A DNA stretch of 64,000 nucleotides from Mycobacterium szulgai (GCF_002116635.1 NZ_LQPW01000173.1:1-64000), one strand, 5' to 3'. Shown: positions 7,437 to 17,872, counted from the stretch's first letter. The notes: generated by a model not told the origin, from the sequence alone. Numbers and translations are program-made.

Positions 7437-8744
7437 GTGAATGACTGGACCTCGGCTGGCCTGCTGACCGACAAGTACGAGTTGACGATGCTGGCCGCGG
7501 CCCTGCGCGACGGCACTGCCGAGCGAGCGACCACCTTCGAACTGTTCGCCCGCCAGCTTCCACCGGGCCGCCGCTACGGGGTGGTCGCCGGGACTGGCCG
7601 GCTGTTGGAGGCCTTGCCGCAGTTCAGGTTTGACAACGAGGCGTGTGCGCTGGCGGCGCAGTTCCTCGATCCCGATACCGTCGGCTATCTGCGCGACTTC
7701 CGGTTCAGTGGCGATATGGACGGCTACGCCGAGGGCGAGCTGTACTTCCCGGGTTCTCCGGTGCTGTCCGTGCACGGCAGCTTCGCTGAGTGCGTGGTGC
7801 TCGAAACGCTGGTGCTGTCGATCTTCAACCACGACACCGCGATCGCGTCCGCCGCCGCGCGCATGGTCAGCGCCGCGGGCGATCGGTCGCTGGTCGAGAT
7901 GGGTTCGCGGCGGACCCACGAACACGCCGCTGTCGCGGCGGCCCGGGCGGCCTATATCGCTGGCTTCACCGCGTCGTCGAATCTGGAAGCGCAGCGACGA
8001 TACGGCGTACCCGCCCATGGCACATCAGCGCACGCATTCACCATGGTGCACATCCAGGCCGGCGGGTCCACAGCGGCGGCCGAACTGGCCGCGTTCCGCG
8101 GCCAAGTCGATGCGCTGGGCCCGGACACCACGCTGCTGGTAGACACCTATGACGTCACGACCGGCGTGGCCAACGCCGTGGCGGCGGCCGGCGCAGCGCT
8201 CGGCGCGGTCCGCATCGACTCCGGGGAACTCGGGGTGCTGGCCCGCCAGGCGCGTGAACAGCTCGACCAGCTGGGCGCCACGCAGACCCGCATCGTGGTG
8301 TCCGGGGATCTCGACGAATTCAGCATCGCCGCGCTGCGCGCCGAACCCGTGGACAGCTACGGCGTGGGCACCTCCTTGGTCACCGGATCGGGTGCGCCGA
8401 CGGCCAACATGGTCTACAAATTGGTCGAAGTGGACGGTATCCCGGTGCAAAAGCGCAGCAGCCACAAGGAATCCCGCGGTGGCCGCAAGGAGGCGCTGCG
8501 GCTTGCCCGGGAGACGGGCACCGTCATCGAGGAGATCGTGCATCCCGCGGGCCGCCCGCCGGCCGTCGACGAGCCGTGCCGCGTGTTGACGGCGCCGCTG
8601 GTCCGTAGCGGCCAGGTAGTAGGCGATACCGACCTGGGCGCGGCCCGGCAGCTGGTGGCCTCCGGATTGCGTAGCCTGCCCTGGGAGGGCCTGAAATTGG
8701 CCCCCGGCGAGCCGGCCATTCCCACCCAGACCATCCCGGCCTGA
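7437..8744 (+). CDS. pncB1: Nicotinate phosphoribosyltransferase
   Basis: Converts nicotinate and PRPP to nicotinate mononucleotide in NAD salvage. It is 435 residues from the GTG start, comparable to M. tuberculosis PncB1 (448). Family blocks: LLTDKYELTMLAAALRDG at the N terminus, the FFP-like LYFPGSP segment, IEMGSRR-like VEMGSRRTHE, and the PRPP/phosphate region SGDLDEFSIAAL and GVGTSLVTG. The reading frame is open further upstream, but it would run through the control region and into clpS; the GTG has family-like N-terminal spacing. dinG follows in the same direction. Confidence 0.94.
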   Translation: MNDWTSAGLLTDKYELTMLAAALRDGTAERATTFELFARQLPPGRRYGVVAGTGRLLEALPQFRFDNEACALAAQFLDPDTVGYLRDFRFSGDMDGYAEGELYFPGSPVLSVHGSFAECVVLETLVLSIFNHDTAIASAAARMVSAAGDRSLVEMGSRRTHEHAAVAAARAAYIAGFTASSNLEAQRRYGVPAHGTSAHAFTMVHIQAGGSTAAAELAAFRGQVDALGPDTTLLVDTYDVTTGVANAVAAAGAALGAVRIDSGELGVLARQAREQLDQLGATQTRIVVSGDLDEFSIAALRAEPVDSYGVGTSLVTGSGAPTANMVYKLVEVDGIPVQKRSSHKESRGGRKEALRLARETGTVIEEIVHPAGRPPAVDEPCRVLTAPLVRSGQVVGDTDLGAARQLVASGLRSLPWEGLKLAPGEPAIPTQTIPA

Positions 8745-8763
8745 GCATGAGCATGAGCATGAG
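8742..8763 (+). repeat. Short tandem repeat TGAGCA (3.7 copies) at pncB1 stop
   Basis: The pncB1 stop codon is the first three bases of a TGAGCA hexamer repeated three times plus TGAG, ending 18 bases before the dinG start. It may arise from replication slippage. Confidence 0.8.
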
Positions 8764-8781
8764 GAAGTAATCACGTCCGAG

Positions 8782-10776
8782 GTGTCTGACTCCGTCCCCG
8801 AGCTGCTGACCATTGCGGTGGCCGCGCTCGGTGGCAGCGAACGCCCCGGCCAGGTGCAGATGGCCACCGCGGTGGCCAACGCCTTCGAAACCGGTGAGCA
8901 CCTTGTGGTGCAGGCCGGTACCGGGACCGGCAAGTCGCTGGCGTACCTGGTTCCAGCGATCGTCCGGGCGATCGGTGCCGAGGGACCGGTCGTGGTATCG
9001 ACGGCGACAATCGCTTTGCAGCGCCAACTTGTCGATCGGGATCTGCCCCGCCTGGCCGACGCGCTTGCCGACGCGCTGCCCCACCCACCGCAGTTCGCAC
9101 TACTCAAGGGCCGGCGGAATTATCTGTGCCTCAACAAGATTCACGGTGGCGGTGCAGGCAGCGGCGACTCCGAGGACGCCGACGAGCGGCCCCAGGAGGA
9201 ACTCTTCAACCCGATGGCGGCCACCGCGCTGGGCCGCGACGTACAGCGCCTCACCGAGTGGGCATCGACAACCGGCACCGGGGACCGCGACGACCTCAAG
9301 CCCGGCGTACCGGACCGGTCCTGGTCCCAGGTGAGCGTTTCGGCGCGAGAATGCATCGGCGTGGCCCGGTGTTCCTTCGGCTCTGAATGCTTCTCCGAAC
9401 GGGCGCGCGGGGCTGCCGCCCGCGCCGACGTTGTCGTCACCAACCACGCATTGCTGGCCATCGACGCCGTCGCCGACTCGGCCGTGCTGCCCGAACACAC
9501 GCTGCTGGTCGTCGACGAAGCGCACGAGTTGACCGACCGGGTGACGTCGGTGGCTACGGCGGAATTGACGTCGGCCGCCCTTGGTGTTGCCGCGCGGCGC
9601 ATTGTGCGATTGGTGGACCACGAACTCACCGAGCGGCTCGAGGCAGCGTCGGCCACCTTCTCCTCGGCAATCCACGACGCGACAGCCGGCCGTATCGACT
9701 ATCTGGACCCGGAGCTGGCGACGTATCTGGCCGCGCTGCGCGACGCAGCGAGTGCGGCGCGCTCGGCGATCGACAGCACCAGCGACGCGAAGGCGGCCGC
9801 AGCCCGTGCCGAGGCCGCCGCGGCACTGACCGAGATCTCCGATACCGCTGCACGGATTTTGGAATCGTTCACCCCCGCTATCCCCGATCGCACCGACGTG
9901 GTTTGGCTCGACCACGAGGAAAACCGCGGTTCACCACGGGCCGTACTGCGGGTGGCTCCGCTGTCGGTGGCCGGGCTGCTGGCCAAGGAGGTGTTCTCCC
10001 GTTCGACCACGGTGTTGACGTCGGCGACGCTGACCGTCGGCGGCTCGTTCGAAGCCATGGCCGCGGCATGGGGCCTGACCGGAGAAACGCCCTGGCGCGG
10101 GCTTGACGTCGGATCGCCGTTTCACCATGCCAAGTCCGGAATCCTCTATGTCGCAGCACATCTGCCACCACCGGGACGCGACGGAAGCGGGTCGGCCGAG
10201 CAGCTGGCTGAGATCGCCGAACTGATCACCGCGGCCGGTGGACGCACCCTTGGCCTGTTTTCGTCGATGCGAGCTGCCCGGGCGGCCGCCGAGGCCATGC
10301 GCGAGCGGCTCTCTACACCGGTGTTGTGTCAGGGCGACGACAGCACCTCGGCTCTGGTCGAACAGTTCAGCGACGACGCCGAGACTTCGCTGTTCGGCAC
10401 GCTGTCGCTGTGGCAAGGCGTCGACGTGCCGGGCCCGTCGCTATCGCTGGTCCTGATCGACCGCATCCCGTTCCCCCGACCGGACGACCCCCTGCTCAGC
10501 GCCCGCCAGCGTGCGGTCGCGGCACGCGGCGGCAACGGGTTCATGGACGTAGCGGCCGCCCATGCCGCTCTGCTGCTGGCCCAGGGATCCGGACGGCTGC
10601 TGCGCCGTGTCACCGACCGCGGAGTGGTCGCCGTGCTGGATTCGCGGATGGCGACCGCTCGCTACGGCGGTTACCTGCGTGCCTCGCTACCGCCCTTCTG
10701 GCAGACCACCGATGCCGCGAAAGTCCGTGCGGCGCTGCAGCGACTGTCTACCGGGGCGGACGCTAAGCCAGTGTGA
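8782..10776 (+). CDS. dinG: DinG-family XPD-like ATP-dependent DNA helicase
   Basis: A 664-residue superfamily 2 helicase, the same length as Rv1329c. Walker A AGTGTGKS is at residues 45-52; the DEAH box (VVDEAHEL) and C-terminal helicase motifs (GTLSLWQGVDVPG, QGSGRLLRR) are intact. Four cysteines placed in LCLNK, RECIG, ARCSF and SECFS match the Fe-S cluster ligands of XPD/DinG enzymes, which unwind 5'-tailed duplexes, R-loops and G4. GTG start at 8782. Its 3' end overlaps the convergent glgP gene by 14 bases. Confidence 0.95.
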   Translation: MSDSVPELLTIAVAALGGSERPGQVQMATAVANAFETGEHLVVQAGTGTGKSLAYLVPAIVRAIGAEGPVVVSTATIALQRQLVDRDLPRLADALADALPHPPQFALLKGRRNYLCLNKIHGGGAGSGDSEDADERPQEELFNPMAATALGRDVQRLTEWASTTGTGDRDDLKPGVPDRSWSQVSVSARECIGVARCSFGSECFSERARGAAARADVVVTNHALLAIDAVADSAVLPEHTLLVVDEAHELTDRVTSVATAELTSAALGVAARRIVRLVDHELTERLEAASATFSSAIHDATAGRIDYLDPELATYLAALRDAASAARSAIDSTSDAKAAAARAEAAAALTEISDTAARILESFTPAIPDRTDVVWLDHEENRGSPRAVLRVAPLSVAGLLAKEVFSRSTTVLTSATLTVGGSFEAMAAAWGLTGETPWRGLDVGSPFHHAKSGILYVAAHLPPPGRDGSGSAEQLAEIAELITAAGGRTLGLFSSMRAARAAAEAMRERLSTPVLCQGDDSTSALVEQFSDDAETSLFGTLSLWQGVDVPGPSLSLVLIDRIPFPRPDDPLLSARQRAVAARGGNGFMDVAAAHAALLLAQGSGRLLRRVTDRGVVAVLDSRMATARYGGYLRASLPPFWQTTDAAKVRAALQRLSTGADAKPV

Positions 10777-13360
10777 CCAGGCCGAGTTCGTTGCTGGCGG
10801 CCAGCATGGGATGGCGAGGAAGTACCCGCACGGTGTAGCCGAGCGCGCCCGCTAACGGCAGCGGCGTAGTCGTCGAGAAGACCTGACTGCCGCCTTCGGC
10901 GGTGCCGGCGTACGACATTTCGACGGTGACCGGATCCAGCAGCACATCGCTGGCATCGACCCGGCCCAGCACCGCCTCCACTATCACTTCGTCCGGCGAT
11001 AGCCCGGCCAGCGCAACGGTGGCCGTCAGCGTCAGCTTGGACCCCAACAGCGGAGTATCGGGCAGGCCGGTGCTGTCGACATCGGTGATGTCGATCTTCG
11101 GCCACGCTTCTTCCACCCGCTTGCGGTACCCGGCCAGTTCCCGCGCCACGTCGAATTCGCTTCCTTCAGGCGGTATTTCCACAGTCTTGCGCAGCGACTG
11201 TGCGGCCGGTGTGTAGTAGTGCTCGACGTAGTCGCGCACCATCCGGGAGGCCAGCACCTTCGGGCCCAACGTCTGCAAGGTATGCCGCACCATCTCGATC
11301 CACCGCGGCGGTACCCCGTGCTCGTCGCGTTCGTAAAATTTCGGCGCCACCGCCTGCTCCAGCAGGTTGTAGAGCGCGGTGGACTCCAAGTCGTCGCGAC
11401 GCGTCTCATCGACGATCCCGTCGGCAGACGGTATCTCCCAACCGTTTTCGCCGTCGTACCACTCGTCCCACCAGCCGTCGCGGATGGAGAGGTTCAGCCC
11501 GCCGTTGAGCGCGCTCTTCATTCCCGAAGTGCCGCAGGCCTCCAGCGGCCGCAGCGGATTGTTCAGCCAAACGTCGCAACCCCAGTACAGCAGCCGCGCC
11601 ATCGACATGTCGTAGTTGGGCAGGAACGCGATGCGATGGCGCACCTCTGGCCGGTCGGCGAACCGCACCACCTGCTGAATCAGCGCCTTGCCGCCGTCGT
11701 CGGCCGGGTGCGACTTGCCGGCAACGATCAGCTGGACGGGCCGTTCGGAGTCCAGTAGCAGCTGTTCGAGCCGATCGGGGTCACGCAGCATCAGGGTCAG
11801 CCGCTTGTAAGTGGGAACCCGTCGCGCGAACCCGACGGTGAGCACGTTAGGATCGAATGCTGTTGCGATCCAGCCTAATTCGGCATCTGATGCACCGCGC
11901 TCCAGCCATGATTGACGGAGCCGCTTGCGGACGTCCTCGACGAGCAGCTCGCGCAATTGTGAGCGGATCCACCACAAATGCCCGGAATCGACCTGCTGTA
12001 GCCGCAGCCACACCGCGGGCTCGCTGAACGAGTCCTCTCCGGCCAATTCACGACCGAGCTGCAACCACTGTGGCGCCGCCCAGGTCCGCGCGTGCACGCC
12101 GTTGGTGATCGACCCGATCGGCACCTCCTCGGGGTCGAATCCCGGCCACAGCTCGTTGAACATCGCCCGGCTCACCCGGCCGTGCAGCAGCGAGACGCCA
12201 TTGGCCCGTTGCGCCAGCCGCAGGCCCATGTGGGCCATGTTGAACTTCGTCGGATCGTCCTCGACGCCCAGAGCCATGACCCGTTCGGTCGGCACACCCG
12301 GCAACAGCGTGGACGCGCGTTCGCCGCCGTTGTCGTCGAAATAGCGCTGCACCATCTCCACCGGGAACCGGTCGATACCGGCGGGCACCGGCGTGTGCGT
12401 AGTGAACACCGTGCTCGACCGCACCACCGTCAGCGCGGTATCGAAATCCAATCCCGATTCGGTGATCAGCTCACGGATGCGCTCGGCTCCCAAAAACCCG
12501 GCGTGCCCCTCGTTCATGTGGAACACCTCGGGAGCGGGCAACCCCTGGACGGCGGTGTAGGCGCGGATCGCCCGCACTCCCCCGATCCCGGCCAGGATCT
12601 CCTGTTTGATGCGGTGTTCCTGATCGCCGCCATACAAGCGATCGGTGACGCTGCGCAATTCATGCTCGTTCTCCGGAACATCGGAGTCCAGCAGCAGCAA
12701 CGGCACCCGGCCCACCTGCGCGACCCAGACCCGCGCTCGCAGCTGAGCGGAATCCGGCAGCGCCAGATCGACCAGCACCGGGTCCCCGGTGGCCATGGTG
12801 AGCAGCCGCAACGGCAGCCCTTGCGGGTCCAGCGAGGGATATGTCTCGTGCTGCCAGCCGTCGGCCGTCAGCGATTGACGGAAGTATCCGGACCGGTAGT
12901 ACAGGCCCACCGCGATCAGGGGCACCCCGAGATCGGACGCGGCCTTCAGATGGTCGCCGGCCAGAATGCCCAAACCACCCGAGTAATTGGGCAATACCTC
13001 GGCGACCCCGAATTCCATCGAGAAATACGCAATACCGGTCGGCATCGCGACACCGGCTTGTTCCTGCTGCTGGTACCACAGCGGACGGTTCAGATAGTCG
13101 TCCAAGTCGGCCGCCAGCTCGTCGAGCCGGCGCAGGAACTCCTCGTCTAGCGCCAACTCGTCGAGGCGCGCGGGCTTTACCGCACCCAGCAGCGCCACGG
13201 GATCGTTGCCGCATTGCGACCAAAGGCTTGGGTCGATGGACGCGAACAGGTCCTGCGTGGGCTTTTCCCATGACCAGCGCAGGTTGGTAGATAGCTGGTT
13301 CAGCGCGGCAAGACGGTCGGGTAGGTGTGCACGGACAGTAAACCGGCGGAGGGCTTTCAC
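10763..13360 (-). CDS. glgP: Alpha-glucan phosphorylase
   Basis: Releases glucose-1-phosphate from alpha-1,4-glucan, or works in reverse. It is 865 residues (M. tuberculosis GlgP 863). The N-terminal glucan-phosphorylase domain (VRAHLPDRLAALNQLSTNLRWSW) and the PLP/active-site stretch GTSGMKSALNGGLNLSIRDG with WWDEWYDGENGW downstream are intact, as is HMNEGHAGF. GTG start. It diverges from glgE and converges with dinG. It shares glucan metabolism with glgE and glgB next door. Confidence 0.95.
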   Translation of the reverse strand: MKALRRFTVRAHLPDRLAALNQLSTNLRWSWEKPTQDLFASIDPSLWSQCGNDPVALLGAVKPARLDELALDEEFLRRLDELAADLDDYLNRPLWYQQQEQAGVAMPTGIAYFSMEFGVAEVLPNYSGGLGILAGDHLKAASDLGVPLIAVGLYYRSGYFRQSLTADGWQHETYPSLDPQGLPLRLLTMATGDPVLVDLALPDSAQLRARVWVAQVGRVPLLLLDSDVPENEHELRSVTDRLYGGDQEHRIKQEILAGIGGVRAIRAYTAVQGLPAPEVFHMNEGHAGFLGAERIRELITESGLDFDTALTVVRSSTVFTTHTPVPAGIDRFPVEMVQRYFDDNGGERASTLLPGVPTERVMALGVEDDPTKFNMAHMGLRLAQRANGVSLLHGRVSRAMFNELWPGFDPEEVPIGSITNGVHARTWAAPQWLQLGRELAGEDSFSEPAVWLRLQQVDSGHLWWIRSQLRELLVEDVRKRLRQSWLERGASDAELGWIATAFDPNVLTVGFARRVPTYKRLTLMLRDPDRLEQLLLDSERPVQLIVAGKSHPADDGGKALIQQVVRFADRPEVRHRIAFLPNYDMSMARLLYWGCDVWLNNPLRPLEACGTSGMKSALNGGLNLSIRDGWWDEWYDGENGWEIPSADGIVDETRRDDLESTALYNLLEQAVAPKFYERDEHGVPPRWIEMVRHTLQTLGPKVLASRMVRDYVEHYYTPAAQSLRKTVEIPPEGSEFDVARELAGYRKRVEEAWPKIDITDVDSTGLPDTPLLGSKLTLTATVALAGLSPDEVIVEAVLGRVDASDVLLDPVTVEMSYAGTAEGGSQVFSTTTPLPLAGALGYTVRVLPRHPMLAASNELGLVTLA

Positions 13361-13556
13361 GCAGCCTTAGCTTACTTAGGTTTCGGCCGCGCGCAGGGGT
13401 TGTCGGGTGACAGCTTTGGTGCCGTCGGTGTGGCAGGCCACTAGGGTGGGTATGGGGCGCAAAGAGACGAGCAGACAACGACACACGAAGGACACCCTGA
13501 ACACGACCGCTGTAGCGGCCCGGGGTGATACCCAGAAACCAGAAACGGAGTGGTGT

Positions 13557-15644
13557 GTGCCCGGTCGTGTCGAGATCGATAACGTCCAGCCCGTCGTGTC
13601 ATGCGGTGCGTACCCCGCCAAGGCGGTGGTCGGCGAGGTAGTCCCGGTCAGCGCCGCGGTATGGCGCGAAGGCCACGAGGCGGTGGCAGCGACCCTGGTC
13701 GTGCGTTACCTCGGGACGGACTACCCGCACGTCGGCGACGTGCGCCGGCTCAAGGCCGTGCAGGCCCCCGAGGCCAGCGCGGTTGCCAGGGTCGACGACC
13801 ACCAACGCGTCAAGCCGCTGCTGCTGCCGATGACGCTGGGCGAGGAACCCTACGTGTTCCATGGCTTCTTCACGCCCGACCGGGTCGGATTGTGGAGCTT
13901 CCGGGTCGACGGCTGGGGTGACCCGATCCACTCTTGGCGTCACGGGCTGGCCGCCAAGCTGGACGCCGGGCAGGGCGAGACCGAACTGTCCAACGACCTG
14001 CTGGTTGGCGCCGCGCTGTTCGAGCGGGCCGCCGCCGGTGTGCCGCGTCAGCAACGCCACCCGCTGCTGGAAGCCGCGACGGCCTTGCGCACTCCCGGCG
14101 ATCCGTTGACCCGCACCGCACTGGCGCTCTCGCCGGAGATCGACGAACTCCTGACCGAGTTTCCGTTGCGCGATCTGGTCACCCGGGGCGAGCAGTTCGG
14201 GGTGTGGGTGGACCGGCCGTTGGCTCGTTTCGGCTCGTGGTACGAATTCTTCCCGCGCTCCACCGGCGGCTGGGACGCCGACGGCAATCCCGTGCACGGG
14301 ACCTTCGCCACCGCTATCACCGCACTGCCCCGCATCGCCGAAATGGGATTCGACGTGGTGTACCTGCCACCCATCCATCCGATCGGAAAGGTGCACCGCA
14401 AGGGGCGCAACAACAATCCCACCGCCGCTCCCGGCGACGTCGGATCGCCGTGGGCGATCGGCAGTGACGAGGGCGGTCACGACGCGGTCCATCCGAGCCT
14501 GGGCACCATCGACGACTTCGATGACTTCGTCGCCGCGGCGCGTGAGCTCGGCATGGAAGTGTCCCTGGATCTAGCGCTGCAGTGCGCGCCGGATCATCCG
14601 TGGGCGCGCGAGCATCGCCAGTGGTTCACCGAATTGCCCGACGGCACCATCGCTTACGCAGAGAACCCGCCGAAGAAGTATCAGGACATCTACCCGCTCA
14701 ACTTCGACAATGACCCGGCGGGGCTTTACGACGAAGTGTTGCGCGTGGTGCGCCACTGGGTCGACCACGGGGTTAAGTTCTTTCGAGTCGACAACCCGCA
14801 CACCAAGCCGCCGAACTTCTGGGCCTGGCTGATCGATCAGGTGAAGTCGGTCGACCCCGACGTGCTGTTCTTATCCGAGGCCTTCACCCCACCCGCCCGG
14901 CAGTACGGACTGGCCAAACTCGGCTTCACACAGTCATACAGCTACTTCACCTGGCGCACGGCCAAGTGGGAGCTCACCGAATTCGGCAACGACATAGCCG
15001 AACTCGCCGACTTCCGCCGTCCCAATCTGTTCGTCAACACTCCCGACATCCTGCACGCCATCCTGCAGCACAACGGTCCGGGGATGTTTGCCATCCGGGC
15101 GGTGCTGGCGGCGACCATGGGCCCGGCCTGGGGAGTGTATTCCGGCTACGAGCTGTTCGAGCACCGCGCGGTGCGCGAAGGCAGTGAGGAATACCTGGAC
15201 TCGGAAAAATACGAACTGCGTCCGCGCGACTTCGCCGCGGCGGTATCCGAAGGCAGATCATTGGAGCCGTTCATCGCCCGGCTCAACGCAATTCGCCGGC
15301 TACACCCCGCCTTGCAGCAGTTGCGCACCATTCATTTCCACACCATCGACAACGATGCGTTGATGGCCTACAGCAAGTTCGATCCGGCCACCGGTGACTG
15401 CATCTTGGTCGTGGTGACACTCAATGCATTCGGCCCCGAGGAAGCGACGCTGTGGTTAGACATGGCCGCTTTGGGTATGGATTCCTATGAACGATTTTGG
15501 GTTCGCGATGAGATCACCGGCGAGGAATACCAGTGGGGTCAGGCCAATTACATTCGTATCGACCCCGGGCGCGCGGTGGCGCACATCATCAACATGCCGC
15601 TAATTCCGTACGAGGCCCGAACCGCGCTGCTGCGCAGGAGGTGA
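13557..15644 (+). CDS. glgE: Alpha-1,4-glucan:maltose-1-phosphate maltosyltransferase
   Basis: GH13 enzyme that extends alpha-glucan with maltose-1-phosphate, working with glgB. The catalytic aspartate lies in FFRVDNPHTKPPNFW and the acid/base Glu in LFLSEAFTPP; YLPPIHPIGKVHRKGRNN and DSEKYELRPRDF are typical. The frame is open back to 13407 with an ATG at 13452, but I prefer the GTG at 13557: it has a GGAG six bases upstream, gives 695 residues (family about 700), and matches the PGRVEIDNV-type start seen in M. smegmatis. The ATG alternative would give 730 residues. Confidence 0.93.
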   Translation: MPGRVEIDNVQPVVSCGAYPAKAVVGEVVPVSAAVWREGHEAVAATLVVRYLGTDYPHVGDVRRLKAVQAPEASAVARVDDHQRVKPLLLPMTLGEEPYVFHGFFTPDRVGLWSFRVDGWGDPIHSWRHGLAAKLDAGQGETELSNDLLVGAALFERAAAGVPRQQRHPLLEAATALRTPGDPLTRTALALSPEIDELLTEFPLRDLVTRGEQFGVWVDRPLARFGSWYEFFPRSTGGWDADGNPVHGTFATAITALPRIAEMGFDVVYLPPIHPIGKVHRKGRNNNPTAAPGDVGSPWAIGSDEGGHDAVHPSLGTIDDFDDFVAAARELGMEVSLDLALQCAPDHPWAREHRQWFTELPDGTIAYAENPPKKYQDIYPLNFDNDPAGLYDEVLRVVRHWVDHGVKFFRVDNPHTKPPNFWAWLIDQVKSVDPDVLFLSEAFTPPARQYGLAKLGFTQSYSYFTWRTAKWELTEFGNDIAELADFRRPNLFVNTPDILHAILQHNGPGMFAIRAVLAATMGPAWGVYSGYELFEHRAVREGSEEYLDSEKYELRPRDFAAAVSEGRSLEPFIARLNAIRRLHPALQQLRTIHFHTIDNDALMAYSKFDPATGDCILVVVTLNAFGPEEATLWLDMAALGMDSYERFWVRDEITGEEYQWGQANYIRIDPGRAVAHIINMPLIPYEARTALLRRR

Positions 15645-15647
15645 CCC

Positions 15648-17855
15648 ATGAGCCGAACCGACCAACTCGCCGGGACGCACCTGGCGCCTGACCCGGCCGA
15701 GCTCGCGCGCCTGGTAGCCGGCGCACACCACAATCCGCACGGCATTCTGGGCGCTCACGAGTACGGCGACCACACGGTGATCCGGGCTTTTCGCCCGCAC
15801 GCGGTGAGTGTCGTCGCATGCGTCGGCGACGAGCAGTTCCCCATGCAGCACATCGATGCCGGGCTGTTCGCCGTGGCGTTGCCGTTCGTCGATCTCATCG
15901 ACTACCGGTTGAAGGTGAGCTACCAGGGCGTCGAGCACACGGTCGCCGACGCCTACCGCTTCCTGCCCACACTGGGCGAAATGGACTTGCACCTGTTCAA
16001 CGAGGGACGCCACGAACGACTCTGGGAAGTATTGGGCGCTCACCCTCGTTCATTCACCACCGCCGACGGCATCGTAGCCGGCGTCTCGTTCGCGGTGTGG
16101 GCGCCGAATGCCAAGGGCGTCAACCTGATTGGCGAGTTTAACGGGTGGACCGGAAGCGACGCCCCAATGCGGGTACTTGGCTCCTCGGGGGTGTGGGAGT
16201 TGTTCTGGCCCGGGTTCCCCGCCGACGGTCTGTACAAGTTCCGGGTGCATGGCGCCGACGGCGTGGTCAGCGAACGGGCCGACCCGTTCGCATTCGGCAC
16301 CGAGGTCCCCCCACAGACCGCATCGCGGGTTAGTGTGAGCGACTACACCTGGGATGACCACAAGTGGATGCAGCGGCGGGCGCAGGTCAATCCGGTGTTC
16401 GAGCCGATGAGCACCTACGAGGTCCATCTGGGTTCCTGGCGCCCCGGTCTGACCTATCGTCAGCTTGCCACCGAACTCACCGATTACGTTGTGGAGCATG
16501 GGTTCACCCATGTCGAACTGCTACCGGTCGCCGAGCACCCATTCGCCGGATCGTGGGGGTATCAGGTCACGTCCTACTACGCGCCGACCTCACGCTTCGG
16601 CACGCCCGACGAATTCCGGGCGTTGGTCGACGCGCTGCACCGAGCCGGTATCGGCGTCATTGTGGACTGGGTACCGGCGCACTTCCCGAAGGATGCGTGG
16701 GCGCTGGGCCGCTTTGACGGCACGCCACTGTACGAGCATTCCGATCCCAAGCGCGGCGAGCAACTTGACTGGGGCACTTATGTATTCGACTTCGGCCGCC
16801 CGGAGGTGCGCAACTTCCTGGTAGCCAACGCGTTGTACTGGCTCGAGGAATTCCACATCGACGGGCTGCGGGTGGACGCGGTGGCCTCGATGCTCTACCT
16901 GGACTACTCGCGTCCGGAGGGCGGCTGGACCCCGAACATCTACGGCGGCCGGGAGAACCTGGAGGCAGTGCAGTTCCTGCAGGAGATGAACGCAACGGCG
17001 CACCGCGTGGCGCCCGGCATTGTCACCATCGCCGAGGAGTCGACGTCATGGCCAGGAGTTACCCGGCCCACCAACATTGGCGGCCTTGGCTTTTCGATGA
17101 AGTGGAATATGGGCTGGATGCACGACACGCTCGACTACATCAGCCGCGACCCGGTTTACCGCAGCTACCACCACCACGAGATGACGTTCTCGATGCTCTA
17201 TGCCTTCAGCGAGAACTACGTGCTGCCGCTCAGTCACGACGAGGTGGTGCACGGCAAGGGAACGCTGTGGAGCCGCATGCCAGGTAACAACCACGCCAAG
17301 GCGGCCGGGCTACGCAGCCTGCTGGCCTACCAGTGGGCACACCCGGGCAAGCAGCTGCTGTTCATGGGCCAGGAATTCGGGCAGCGCGCCGAGTGGTCCG
17401 AGCAGAACGGCCTGGACTGGTTCCAACTCGACGAAAACGGTTTCTCCAACGGCATTTTGAGACTGGTGCGTGACATCAACGGCATCTACCGCAGTCATCC
17501 CGCGCTGTGGAGTCAGGACACCACTCCTGATGGCTATTCTTGGATCGACGCCAACGACTCGGCCAACAATGTCTTGAGCTTCCTGCGGTACGGCAGCGAC
17601 GGCTCGGTGATGGCGTGTGTGTTCAACTACGCTGGATCCGAACACAGCAACTACCGACTCGGCCTGCCAGTCGCGGGCCACTGGCGTGAGGTCCTCAACA
17701 CCGATGCAACGGTCTACAACGGCTCTGGCATAGGTAATCTCGGCGGTGTCGACGCCAGCGAGGATCCGTGGCATGGCCGCCCCGCTTCCGCGGTGATGGT
17801 GCTGCCGCCCACTTCGGCGCTGTGGCTGGAGCCCGCCGCCGAACCGCCTCAGTAA
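15648..17855 (+). CDS. glgB: 1,4-alpha-glucan branching enzyme
   Basis: Introduces alpha-1,6 branches in glucan. It is 735 residues with an N-terminal CBM48 pair (two beta domains, the second around FAVWAPNAKGVNLIGEFNGW), a GH13 barrel with catalytic Asp in IDGLRVDAVASMLY and Glu in TIAEESTSWPG, and PLSHDEVVHGKG. It starts three bases after the glgE stop, and the GGAGGTGA at the end of glgE acts as its ribosome site, so the two are coupled. In M. tuberculosis a PE_PGRS gene follows glgB; here it meets the CnoX-like gene tail to tail. Confidence 0.97.
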   Translation: MSRTDQLAGTHLAPDPAELARLVAGAHHNPHGILGAHEYGDHTVIRAFRPHAVSVVACVGDEQFPMQHIDAGLFAVALPFVDLIDYRLKVSYQGVEHTVADAYRFLPTLGEMDLHLFNEGRHERLWEVLGAHPRSFTTADGIVAGVSFAVWAPNAKGVNLIGEFNGWTGSDAPMRVLGSSGVWELFWPGFPADGLYKFRVHGADGVVSERADPFAFGTEVPPQTASRVSVSDYTWDDHKWMQRRAQVNPVFEPMSTYEVHLGSWRPGLTYRQLATELTDYVVEHGFTHVELLPVAEHPFAGSWGYQVTSYYAPTSRFGTPDEFRALVDALHRAGIGVIVDWVPAHFPKDAWALGRFDGTPLYEHSDPKRGEQLDWGTYVFDFGRPEVRNFLVANALYWLEEFHIDGLRVDAVASMLYLDYSRPEGGWTPNIYGGRENLEAVQFLQEMNATAHRVAPGIVTIAEESTSWPGVTRPTNIGGLGFSMKWNMGWMHDTLDYISRDPVYRSYHHHEMTFSMLYAFSENYVLPLSHDEVVHGKGTLWSRMPGNNHAKAAGLRSLLAYQWAHPGKQLLFMGQEFGQRAEWSEQNGLDWFQLDENGFSNGILRLVRDINGIYRSHPALWSQDTTPDGYSWIDANDSANNVLSFLRYGSDGSVMACVFNYAGSEHSNYRLGLPVAGHWREVLNTDATVYNGSGIGNLGGVDASEDPWHGRPASAVMVLPPTSALWLEPAAEPPQ

Positions 17856-17872
17856 AAGACCGCCTCAGTAAA
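17843..17872. repeat. 14-bp tandem duplication spanning two convergent stop codons
   Basis: ACCGCCTCAGTAAA occurs at 17843-17856 and again at 17859-17872. The first copy supplies the glgB stop (TAA); the second, read on the other strand, supplies the last codons and TGA of the CnoX-like gene. Confidence 0.85.
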
